From Pseudomonas sp. S30 (GTDB lineage: Bacteria; Pseudomonadota; Gammaproteobacteria; Pseudomonadales; Pseudomonadaceae), in contig NZ_JACVTO010000006.1 in the NCBI RefSeq assembly GCF_016518545.1, positions 124,001 through 188,000 of the forward strand: 64,000 nt of DNA, written 5' to 3'. The notes under the pieces are model-generated. The model worked only from the letters and a program-made list of their open reading frames with translations. It did no database searches and had not been told where the DNA came from. Of the stretch, positions 25,536 to 33,212 are shown in pieces (positions within the stretch are counted from its first letter, which is position 1; every line of letters begins with the position of its first letter). The translations under genes were made by a program, and so were the position numbers.

Positions 25536-25736
25536 ATGCTGGTTATGGGACGAGAGATCGGTGAGGTCATCACCATCGGCGATGATATCCGAATCAAGGT
25601 GATGGCCGTCGAGGGTGGGGTGGTGCGCTTTGGCATCAGTGCTCCGCGTCAGGTGACGGTTCACCGGGCGGAGATCCACAAGCGCATCAAGGAGCAAGAG
25701 AGCGAGCCGCTGCCGCCGCGCAGTCACTCGGCCTGA
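25536..25736 (+). CDS. rsmI: CsrA/RsmA-family translational regulator, RsmI type
   Basis: 66-residue RNA-binding protein of the CsrA family, which represses or stabilises mRNAs by binding GGA motifs at ribosome-binding sites. The N-terminus MLVMGREIGEVITIGDDIRI differs from canonical RsmA (MLILTRRVGE) but keeps Leu2, Arg6 and Gly9-Glu10. The C-terminal VHRAEIHKRIK keeps the conserved Arg that contacts RNA, and there is an extended tail. GGAGGA is its own RBS, itself a GGA-type site, so auto- or cross-regulation by Rsm proteins is likely. P. putida has RsmA, RsmE and RsmI; by position and sequence this is RsmI. The 3' end overlaps yheU. Confidence 0.85.
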   Translation: MLVMGREIGEVITIGDDIRIKVMAVEGGVVRFGISAPRQVTVHRAEIHKRIKEQESEPLPPRSHSA

Positions 25737-25960
25737 TCGAGCAGCTCCACCGGCACCTGGTGCCGCGCCAGCAACTGGCATTGCTGGCTTTCGAGATCGA
25801 ACAGGATGAAGGCCTGACCCTTGGCCAACGCCTGGCGCACGCGCAGCACGCGGGTTTCCAGGGGCGTGTCGTCGCCGTTGTCGGTGCCTTCGCGGGTCAC
25901 GAAGTCCTCGATCAGGCGGGTCAGGGTCTCGGCTTCGAGTTGGTCGTAGGGAATGAGCAT
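25724..25960 (-). CDS. YheU/UPF0270 family protein
   Basis: 78-residue small acidic protein starting MLIPYDQLEAETLTRLIEDFVTREGTD, the signature of the YheU (UPF0270) family of gamma-proteobacteria. Structures of the family show a small helical fold; no function is established. It converges with rsmI, and the two coding regions overlap by 13 bp at their 3' ends, so antisense pairing of the transcripts is possible. Confidence 0.9.
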   Translation of the reverse strand: MLIPYDQLEAETLTRLIEDFVTREGTDNGDDTPLETRVLRVRQALAKGQAFILFDLESQQCQLLARHQVPVELLDQAE

Positions 25961-26045
25961 AAGGCCGTCGATTGAGAAGGGGTTGGCGGCATGCTACTGC
26001 AAATTCGCCAGGCGCAGGGATCGAAAGGTCAGTCGGCGGTAGAAG

Positions 26046-26065
26046 GCCGCCCCCGCAGGGGCGGC
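26046..26065. terminator. Hairpin after the NAGGN peptidase gene
   Basis: GCCGCCCC (26046-26053) pairs with GGGGCGGC (26058-26065) around CGCA, 17 bp beyond the stop of the minus-strand peptidase gene. It is a strong stem but the T tract is poor. Confidence 0.5.
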
Positions 26066-26081
26066 TCCCGGTCGTGACGGA

Positions 26082-27266
26082 TCAGGGCTTGTTGCCAACC
26101 AGGCTGTCGACGGCAGGCACTCGGGTATCGCTTTCCATCTGCGCATCGTGTTCGAGCTGATGGCTGAAGCGCTCCAGCGACGGGTTGGCCGGCTGCGAGT
26201 CGCTGGCGAAGACCGGCGGGCTCAGCAGATAGGCCGACAGTAGCCGACTCAGGGCCACCAGGCTGTCGATGTGCGTGCGCTCGTAGCCATGGGTGGCATC
26301 GCAGCCGAAGGCGACCAGTGCCGTGCGGATGTCGTGTCCGGCGGTGACCGCCGAGTGGGCGTCGCTGAAGTAATAGCGGAACAGGTCGCGGCGCACGGGC
26401 AGTTCATGGTCGCCGGCCAGTTTGAGCAAGTGCCGAGACAAGTGGTAGTCGTACGGGCCGGAAGAATCCTGCATGGCCACGCTCACCGCATGCTCGCTGG
26501 ACGCCTGGCCCGGCGCCACCGGCGCGATGTCGATCCCGACGAACTCGCTGACATCCCAGGGCAGGGCGCCCGCAGCGCCCGAGCCGGTCTCCTCGGTGAT
26601 GGTGAACAACGGATGGCAGTCGATCAGCGGCTGCCGACCGCTCTCCACCACCGCCTTGAGCGCCGCGAGCAGTGCGGCGACCCCAGCCTTGTCGTCCAGG
26701 TGACGGGCGCTGATGTGCCCGCTGTCGGTGAACTCGGGGAGTGGGTCGAAGGCCACGAAGTCGCCGATGCCGACACCCAGCGCCTCGCAGTCGGCCCGTG
26801 TGGCGCAATAGGCGTCCAGGCGCACCTCGATGTGTTCCCAACTGATCGGCATCTGGTCGATGGCGGTGTTGAACGCGTGACCACTGGCCATCAGCGGTAG
26901 CACGCTGCCACGAAACACGCCGGTGTCGGTGAACACGCTGACCCGGCTGCCTTCGGCGAAGCGACTGGACCAGTGGCCTACCGCCGACAAGGCCAGGCGA
27001 CCGTTATCCTGAATCTGCCTCACGCTGGCACCGATGGTGTCCAGATGGGCCGACACGGCGCGGTCGGGTGAGGTCTGCCGGCCCTTGAGCGTGGCGCGGA
27101 TCGTCCCGCGACGGGTCAATTCGAAAGGAATGCCCAGCTCGTCCAGCCGTTCGGCCACGTAGCGTACGATGGTGTCGGTGAAGCCGGTCGGGCTGGGAAT
27201 GGCGAGCATCTCCAGCAAGACCCGCTTGAGATAGTCCAGATCAGGTTCGGGGAGTTTTTCGGACAT
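26082..27266 (-). CDS. M42-family peptidase of the NAGGN osmolyte cluster
   Basis: 394-residue metallopeptidase-like protein of family M42 that is regularly encoded with the N-acetylglutaminylglutamine amide (NAGGN) genes. Metal-site motifs can be seen: SAHLDTIG, ARHLDDKAG, TITEETGSGAAG, GIDIAP and a late Asp-Ala-His. ATG at 27266 has AAGGAG upstream and is preferred over the one ten codons earlier. It may turn over the dipeptide osmolyte, but the function is not established. It is the third gene after asnO and ngg, separated from ngg by 75 bp that form a hairpin. Confidence 0.9.
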   Translation of the reverse strand: MSEKLPEPDLDYLKRVLLEMLAIPSPTGFTDTIVRYVAERLDELGIPFELTRRGTIRATLKGRQTSPDRAVSAHLDTIGASVRQIQDNGRLALSAVGHWSSRFAEGSRVSVFTDTGVFRGSVLPLMASGHAFNTAIDQMPISWEHIEVRLDAYCATRADCEALGVGIGDFVAFDPLPEFTDSGHISARHLDDKAGVAALLAALKAVVESGRQPLIDCHPLFTITEETGSGAAGALPWDVSEFVGIDIAPVAPGQASSEHAVSVAMQDSSGPYDYHLSRHLLKLAGDHELPVRRDLFRYYFSDAHSAVTAGHDIRTALVAFGCDATHGYERTHIDSLVALSRLLSAYLLSPPVFASDSQPANPSLERFSHQLEHDAQMESDTRVPAVDSLVGNKP

Positions 27267-27289
27267 ACAGACTCCTTGAGGTGTGGATC

Positions 27290-27335
27290 GCTGCATCGGT
27301 CAATCGTCGGCAAGCCCACGACTGGCCGATGCAGC
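27290..27335. repeat. Inverted repeat between ngg and the peptidase gene
   Basis: GCTGCATCGG (27290-27299) is perfectly complementary to CCGATGCAGC (27326-27335) with a partly paired middle. It fills the short gap between two genes of one operon and may tune expression of the last gene. Confidence 0.5.
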
Positions 27336-27341
27336 CACCGC

Positions 27342-29084
27342 TCAAGCCAGGGGCCGGCTATGGGGAAACAGCAGGTCGACGAAACGTTCGGCGGTCGGCC
27401 GTGGCTCATGGTTGGCCAACCCCGCGCGCTCGTTCGCCTCGATGATGACGTACTGCGGCTGCTGCGGATCGTCGACCATGAAGTCCAGCCCCACCACCGG
27501 AATTTCCAGCGCTCGGGCGGCACGCACGGCCGCTTCGGCGAGCACCGGGTGCAGCCGGTCGGTCACATCCTCCAGCGTCCCGCCGGTGTGCAGGTTGGCC
27601 GTACGGCGCACGGCCAGGCGTTGGCCGGCTGGCAGCACGTCGCCCAGGCCCAGGCCGGCGCAGCGGACGGTGCGCTCGGTCTCGTCATCCATGGGAATGC
27701 GGCTTTCGCCGCCCGTGGCAGCCTGGCGACGACGGCTTTGCGCCTCGATCAGCGTCTGGATGTCGTGACGGCCATCGCCGACAATCTCGGCGGGGTGACG
27801 GATAGCGGCGGCGACCACCTCGAAGCCGATCACCACGATGCGCAGGTCGAGCCCTGGGTGACAGCTCTCCAGCAACACCCGGCTGTCGAACTGGCGGGCA
27901 TGCGACACGGCCTGGCTCACCTCGTCGAATTCGCGCAGGTCCACCGCCACTCCCTGGCCCTGTTCACCGTCCACGGGCTTGACCACGATCGAGCCGTGTT
28001 CTTCGAGAAACGCCAAGTTGTCGTCCGCATTGCCGGCCAGTTGCTGTGCCGGAACCTGCAAGCCAGCTTCGTGCAGCACCTTGCGGGTCAGGCGCTTGTC
28101 CTGGCAGAGGGTCATGGTCACGGCGCTGGTCAGGTCGCTCAGCGATTCTCGGCAGCGTACACGGCGTCCGCCCAGGCTCAAGGTGTACAGGCCGGCGGCC
28201 GCGTCATCCACCTGGACCTCGATACCGCGGCGCAGGGCTTCATTGACGATGATCCGGGCATAGGGATTGAGCGCCGCCTCCGGGCCCGGGCCCAGGAACA
28301 GCGATTGGTTGATGCCGTTGCGGCGCTTGACGGCGAAGGTCGGCAGGTTGCGAAAGCCGAGCTTTTCATAGAGCCGTATGGCCTGGCGATTGTCGTGCAT
28401 CACCGACAGGTCCAGGTACGCCAGGCCGCGACTCATGAAGTGCTCGACCAGGTGACGCACCAGCACTTCGCCCACGCCTGGGCGACTGCATTGCGGCGAG
28501 ACCGCCAGGCACCACAGGCTGCTGCCATGCTCCGGGTCGTCGAACGCCTTGCTGTGGTTCAGGCCCATGACGCTGCCGATGACCGCGCCGGAGTCCTCGT
28601 CCTCGGCCATCCAGTAGACTGGGCCGCCTTCGTGGCGTGGCGTCAGCAGTTCGGGAGTGACCGGCATCATGCCGCGCGACTGGTACAGCGCGTTGATCGC
28701 CTGCCAGTCGCCTTCGCTCTGCGCCCGGCGAATGCGGAAGCCGCGAAACACGCGCTGGGCCGGGCGATAGTCGGAGAACCACAGGCGCAGGGTATCGGAG
28801 GGGTCGAGGAACAACTGCTGCGGCGCTTGGGCGAGCAGTTGATGCGGGGCGGCTACATACAGCGCGATATCACGCTCGCCCGCCTGCTCTTGCAGCAGGG
28901 CGTCGGCCAACTGCGCGGGAGCGGGGTAGGTATGGCCGATCAGCAGCCTGCCCCAACCGCAGTGCACCGCGCGAGGCTGGTCGTGCGGCTCGCTAGCATC
29001 GGCGGCCAGGCGAGCCTGAAGGCGCTCGTAGGACGGCGCCTGACCGCGCAGCAGGCGCTGTTCATAGGCACTATGGGGTTTCAT
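27342..29084 (-). CDS. ngg: N-acetylglutaminylglutamine synthetase
   Basis: 580-residue two-domain enzyme. The N-terminal half (about 90-285) is a GNAT acetyltransferase with the acetyl-CoA signature region VSPQCSRPGVGEVLVRHL. The C-terminal half (about 290-580) is an ATP-grasp ligase of the cyanophycin-synthetase/glutathione-synthetase type (SIVVKPVDGEQGQGVAVDL; final YVIIEANERAGL). It makes N-acetylglutaminylglutamine, the precursor of the osmoprotectant NAGGN, described in P. aeruginosa and Sinorhizobium. It starts 4 bp after asnO. Full length. Confidence 0.94.
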   Translation of the reverse strand: MKPHSAYEQRLLRGQAPSYERLQARLAADASEPHDQPRAVHCGWGRLLIGHTYPAPAQLADALLQEQAGERDIALYVAAPHQLLAQAPQQLFLDPSDTLRLWFSDYRPAQRVFRGFRIRRAQSEGDWQAINALYQSRGMMPVTPELLTPRHEGGPVYWMAEDEDSGAVIGSVMGLNHSKAFDDPEHGSSLWCLAVSPQCSRPGVGEVLVRHLVEHFMSRGLAYLDLSVMHDNRQAIRLYEKLGFRNLPTFAVKRRNGINQSLFLGPGPEAALNPYARIIVNEALRRGIEVQVDDAAAGLYTLSLGGRRVRCRESLSDLTSAVTMTLCQDKRLTRKVLHEAGLQVPAQQLAGNADDNLAFLEEHGSIVVKPVDGEQGQGVAVDLREFDEVSQAVSHARQFDSRVLLESCHPGLDLRIVVIGFEVVAAAIRHPAEIVGDGRHDIQTLIEAQSRRRQAATGGESRIPMDDETERTVRCAGLGLGDVLPAGQRLAVRRTANLHTGGTLEDVTDRLHPVLAEAAVRAARALEIPVVGLDFMVDDPQQPQYVIIEANERAGLANHEPRPTAERFVDLLFPHSRPLA

Positions 29085-29088
29085 CGAA

Positions 29089-30876
29089 TCAGATTCCTTG
29101 TTCGCTGAGCCACAGGTTCAGGGCGGCCAGCTGCCAGAGCTTGGAGCCACGCAGCGGCGTGAGCTGACCCTGCGGATTGCTCAGCAGCCGATCGAGCATC
29201 GCCGGGTTGAACAGGCCGCGATCCTGGCTGGGATCGGTCAGCAGTTCACGCACCCAATCCAGGGTCGCGCCTTCCAGGTGCTTGAGACCCGGCACCGGGA
29301 AATAGCCTTTCTTGCGGTCGATCACCTCGTGGGGAATCACGCGTCGAGCGGCCTGCTTGAGCACCTGTTTGCCGCCGTCGGGCAGCTTGAAGCGGGCGGG
29401 GATGCGCGCCGACAATTCCACCAGGCGATAGTCGAGAAACGGTGTGCGCGCCTCCAGGCCCCAGGCCATGGTCATGTTGTCGACGCGCTTGACCGGGTCG
29501 TCGACCAGCATCACCGTGCTGTCCAGGCGCAGGGCCTTGTCGACCGCATCCGCTGCGCCCGGTCGGGCGAAATGCTCGCGGACGAAATCGCCGGCTGCGT
29601 CGTGGTCCAGCAGCCAGGGTGCCTGAACCGTGTCCCGGTACTCGGCGTGGCTGCGGTCGAAGAACGCGTCGCGATAGGCGGCGTAGGCGTCGTTGGCGCC
29701 GTCGACCTGCGGGTACCAGTGATAGCCGGCGAACAACTCGTCGGCACCCTGGCCGCTTTGCACCACCTTGCAGTGCTTGGCCACTTCCCGCGAAAGCAGG
29801 TAGAAGGCGATGCAGTCGTGGCTGACCATCGGCTCGCTCATGGCGCGGAAGGCCGCTGGCAACTGGTCGATGATCTCGTGCTCGGCAATGCGTAGTTGGT
29901 GGTGACGCGTGCCGTAGTGACGCGCGATCAGATCCGAGTACTGGAACTCGTCGCCACGTTCCCCGCCGGCATCCTCGAAACCGATGGAGAACGTCGACAG
30001 ATCGTCCACGCCCACCTCGCGCAGCAGACCGACCAGCAGACTGGAATCGACGCCGCCGGAAAGCAGCACGCCAACATCAACTGCCGCACGTTGACGGATG
30101 GCCACGGCCTCGCGGGTCGCGTCCAGCACCCGAGTAGTCCAGCCTTCGAGGTCCAGTTCACGTTCGTCGGGGTTCGGCCCGTAGGTGAGCTGCCACCAGG
30201 TCTGACGCTCGACTTCGCCGTGGCGATCCACCCGCATCCAGGTGCCGGGCTCCAGTTTCTGGACATTGGCCAGCAGGGTCCGGGGGGCTGGGACCACCGC
30301 GTGGAAATTCAGGTAGTGATTGAGTGCCACCGGGTCGATCATCGGATCGATGTCGCCGCCCTTGAGCAACGCTGGCAAGGTGGAAGCGAAGCGCAGGCGC
30401 TCGCCGTTGCGCGACAGATACAGCGGCTTCACGCCCAGGCGGTCGCGGGCCAGGAACAGGCGCTGTTTGTCGCGCTCCCAGATGGCCAGCGCGAACATGC
30501 CGTTGAGCTTGGGCAGCAGCGCAGCGCCCCAGGCGTGGTAGCCCTTGAGCAGCACCTCGGTATCGCCGTCGGACCAGAAGCTGTAGCCCAGGTCCTGAAG
30601 TTCCTGGCGCAATTCGGGGAAGTTATAGATGGCGCCGTTGAAGGCCAGCGACAGACCCAGGGTGTTGTCGGCCATCGGCTGGGCCGAGCCGTCGGACAGG
30701 TCCATGATTTTCAGTCGGCGGTGACCTAGGGCGATCGGGCCGTGGCTGTGGAAGCCCCAGGCATCCGGGCCGCGCGGCGCCAGATGATGGGTGATTCGCT
30801 CTACCGCAGCGAGGTCCGCTGGGCGAGGGGCTTGGCCGAGGGGGGTGAAACGCAACTCTCCTGCTAATCCGCACAT
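29089..30876 (-). CDS. asnO: N-acetylglutaminylglutamine amidotransferase (asparagine synthetase-like)
   Basis: 595-residue class II glutamine amidotransferase. Cys2 is the N-terminal nucleophile (MCGLAGELRF) of the glutaminase domain (1 to about 220), and the synthetase domain has the PP-loop SGGVDSSLL. It amidates the dipeptide made by Ngg to give NAGGN, a compatible solute accumulated at high osmolarity. It is the first gene of asnO-ngg-peptidase. The leader between 30877 and 31100 contains a stem GTGCCC/GGGCAC near 30908-30926; I found no clear AlgU consensus. AAGGA precedes the ATG. Confidence 0.94.
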   Translation of the reverse strand: MCGLAGELRFTPLGQAPRPADLAAVERITHHLAPRGPDAWGFHSHGPIALGHRRLKIMDLSDGSAQPMADNTLGLSLAFNGAIYNFPELRQELQDLGYSFWSDGDTEVLLKGYHAWGAALLPKLNGMFALAIWERDKQRLFLARDRLGVKPLYLSRNGERLRFASTLPALLKGGDIDPMIDPVALNHYLNFHAVVPAPRTLLANVQKLEPGTWMRVDRHGEVERQTWWQLTYGPNPDERELDLEGWTTRVLDATREAVAIRQRAAVDVGVLLSGGVDSSLLVGLLREVGVDDLSTFSIGFEDAGGERGDEFQYSDLIARHYGTRHHQLRIAEHEIIDQLPAAFRAMSEPMVSHDCIAFYLLSREVAKHCKVVQSGQGADELFAGYHWYPQVDGANDAYAAYRDAFFDRSHAEYRDTVQAPWLLDHDAAGDFVREHFARPGAADAVDKALRLDSTVMLVDDPVKRVDNMTMAWGLEARTPFLDYRLVELSARIPARFKLPDGGKQVLKQAARRVIPHEVIDRKKGYFPVPGLKHLEGATLDWVRELLTDPSQDRGLFNPAMLDRLLSNPQGQLTPLRGSKLWQLAALNLWLSEQGI

Positions 30877-30907
30877 AAGTCCTTACCGGTTTTGCCGTTG
30901 GGGAAAA

Positions 30908-30926
30908 GTGCCCTCCCATGGGGCAC
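30908..30926 (-). promoter_or_regulatory. Leader hairpin of asnO
   Basis: GTGCCC and GGGCAC form a 6-bp stem with a 7-nt loop about 32-50 bp upstream of the asnO start. It could affect translation or mRNA stability. No terminator T tract is seen. Confidence 0.3.
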
Positions 30927-31100
30927 CTTAAGGAACTGACCCAAGTGATTTGTGAGAGTTTTAGATCGATCGGTTATAAGTGACCGACGGTGAATCGTGA
31001 GCCATCAGCGATGGCTCATGATCGTGGCGCGCCAGCGCCCCTGGCCTGGAAAGCGAGTCGCTGGAATGTGCGCCTGGCAGCGAGCAGGCATAGACGAGGC

Positions 31101-33086
31101 TCAGTGCCCGCGGATCAACCGACGCAAGGCGAAACGGTTGGGATGGCAGGCCTCGGCCACCGCCCGAGGCAGCGGCAGAGGCTCGCCATTGACCCAGGCT
31201 GCAATCAGCTCGCCACTCAATGGCGCCGTAATCAATCCGCGCGATCCATGCCCGGTATTGACGTACAAGCCTGGCAGCCAGGGGCACGCCACCTCCGGTA
31301 CCTGCCGCGCATCCTTGCCCAAGGATGCGTACACCTGGGCGAAAGCGCCGTGCTCGGCGATCGGGCCGACGATCGGCAGGTAGTCGGGGCTGGTACAGCG
31401 CAGCGCAGCACGTCCTTGCAAGTGTTGCGGGTCCAGCTCAGATGCACCCAGGCGCTCGCTGAGGTCCGCAGAGATGGCCTGCAGCAAGTCGAGGTTGCTG
31501 GCATGCTCGGCCGCCGTGGGGGTCAGGTCCTGGTTGTGGAAGTCGAAGCTGGCGCCGAGCGTGTGCTCGCCTTCTCTACCTGGAGCGATGTAGCCTTCGG
31601 CGCACACCACCGTGTTCAGCGACTGGCTGCGGGCGGTGCAGGGCAACCGGGTGATCTGCCCGCGAATGCCCTTGAGCGGGAGTTCGGCGCAGGGTGGGAA
31701 GTGGCGAACCTCGGCGGCGCCGGCCAGCACCACCACGGGTGCGCTGGCCAGCAGGCGATCGCCCTCCCAGGCCTGCCAGCCATCGTCCACTCGCCGCAGT
31801 TGCAACACCTGGTGATGGGGCAGCAGTTGGATGCGCGGGTGCTGCAATTGCGCCTGGCATAGTGCAGGGGGATGCACCCAGCCACCTTCGGGATAGAACA
31901 GTCCGCCGCAGGGCAGGCCGACGCCTGCGATGGCCTCGGCCTGCTCGCGCTCGACGCAGTGCAGCAGGTCGGGCGAAAAAGCATTGGCCAGCTTGGCCTG
32001 GCGCGCGCGCTCCTTGTCATCGAACGCCAGTTGCAGCACGCCGCAGCCGTCCCAATCACGTCCGCGCTGCAAGCCTTGCAGCCAGCGACGGGTGTAGCCG
32101 AAGCCCGAGAGGATCATCTGAGACAGGGCCGTGCCGTGGGCCGAGAGTTTCAGGTACAGCACCCCTTGGGGGTTGCCGGAGGCCTCGCGGGCCGGCGCGT
32201 CGTGCCGTTCCAGCACCTGCACCTGCCAGCCTCGCGCGGCCAGGGCCCAAGCGCTGGCGCAGCCAGCCAGCCCCGCGCCGATCACCAGAGCCTGGCGTGG
32301 CCCTGGGGGCACGGGCGGGCGCGCATACCAGGGCGCCGGGCATGGCGGCGCGGGCCGGTCTTCATTCCAGCCGACGAATTCGCCGCCCATCACCTCCCAC
32401 TTCTTGCCCAGCCCGGGCACCTTGCGCATGGCGAACCCGGCCTCCGCCAGCGCCCGACGTACCCAACCCGTGGTGGTGAAGGTGCCGAGGGTGGTGCCCG
32501 GTCGCGACAGGCGCGCCAGCTGCACGAACAGCTCGGGAGTCCACATGTCCGGGTTCTTCGCCGGGGCGAAGCCATCGAGAAACCAGGCGTCGACGCTCGC
32601 ATCCAGTAGCGGCAGCTGGGTCAGGGCGTCGCCGATCAGCAGGGTCAGGGTCACTCGCCCACCTTCGAAAGCGATCTGCTGGAACCCCGGGTGAATGGCC
32701 ACGTATCGATCCAGCAGCGCCTGGCTGAACGCTGCCAGCTCCGGCCAGAGCGCCGCCGCGCGCGCCAGATCCGCCTGGCTCAGCGGATACTTCTCCACAC
32801 TGATGAAATGCAGGCGCGCTTCGGGGTGCGCCGTTCGCTGGAACAGTTGCCAGGCGCAGAAGAAATTCATCCCGGTGCCGAAGCCGGTCTCGCCGATCAC
32901 CAGGCAGGCATTGGCTTCGAGTTCGGCAAAGCGCTGGGCCAGGTGATTGCGTTCCAGGAACACGTACACCGTTTCATGTACGCCTTCGTTCTTGGAAAAG
33001 TAGACGTCGTCGTACTGCCGCGAATGGGGGCGGCCTTGGTCGTCCCAGTCGATCTGGGCATGCTGGAGGGGAGAGCTATCGGACAT
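31101..33086 (-). CDS. mnmC: Bifunctional tRNA 5-methylaminomethyl-2-thiouridine biosynthesis protein MnmC
   Basis: 661-residue enzyme that finishes mnm5s2U at the tRNA wobble position. The N-terminal SAM-dependent methyltransferase domain (about 1-240) has the SAM motif GETGFGTGMNFF and LDGFAPAKNPDMW. The C-terminal FAD-dependent oxidase domain starts with the dinucleotide motif VIGAGLAGCASAWALAARG and ends near GLYVNTGHGSRGL. The oxidase removes carboxymethyl from cmnm5U, then the methylase acts. The ATG at 33086 matches the usual N-terminus; the open frame runs far upstream antisense to pap and is not coding there. Full length. Confidence 0.95.
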   Translation of the reverse strand: MSDSSPLQHAQIDWDDQGRPHSRQYDDVYFSKNEGVHETVYVFLERNHLAQRFAELEANACLVIGETGFGTGMNFFCAWQLFQRTAHPEARLHFISVEKYPLSQADLARAAALWPELAAFSQALLDRYVAIHPGFQQIAFEGGRVTLTLLIGDALTQLPLLDASVDAWFLDGFAPAKNPDMWTPELFVQLARLSRPGTTLGTFTTTGWVRRALAEAGFAMRKVPGLGKKWEVMGGEFVGWNEDRPAPPCPAPWYARPPVPPGPRQALVIGAGLAGCASAWALAARGWQVQVLERHDAPAREASGNPQGVLYLKLSAHGTALSQMILSGFGYTRRWLQGLQRGRDWDGCGVLQLAFDDKERARQAKLANAFSPDLLHCVEREQAEAIAGVGLPCGGLFYPEGGWVHPPALCQAQLQHPRIQLLPHHQVLQLRRVDDGWQAWEGDRLLASAPVVVLAGAAEVRHFPPCAELPLKGIRGQITRLPCTARSQSLNTVVCAEGYIAPGREGEHTLGASFDFHNQDLTPTAAEHASNLDLLQAISADLSERLGASELDPQHLQGRAALRCTSPDYLPIVGPIAEHGAFAQVYASLGKDARQVPEVACPWLPGLYVNTGHGSRGLITAPLSGELIAAWVNGEPLPLPRAVAEACHPNRFALRRLIRGH

Positions 33087-33155
33087 GAGGGTCGGCGCCG
33101 CGAGTGGCCGGCAGGAAGCCGTGCAAAACGCCAATAGTGGCACGCTGCGCTTTTT

Positions 33156-33187
33156 CTTGCAGCCTGCCGCTCGCAGCTTGTAGCTTA
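33156..33187. repeat. Dispersed Pseudomonas repeat, copy 2
   Basis: CTTGCAGCCTGCCGCTCGCA and its continuation match the reverse complement of 12644-12679 at about 21 of 24 positions. It lies in the mnmC/pap divergent region, just before the pap RBS. Confidence 0.45.
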
Positions 33188-33212
33188 GGCCGATCCATTG
33201 AAGGAGCCCTCC

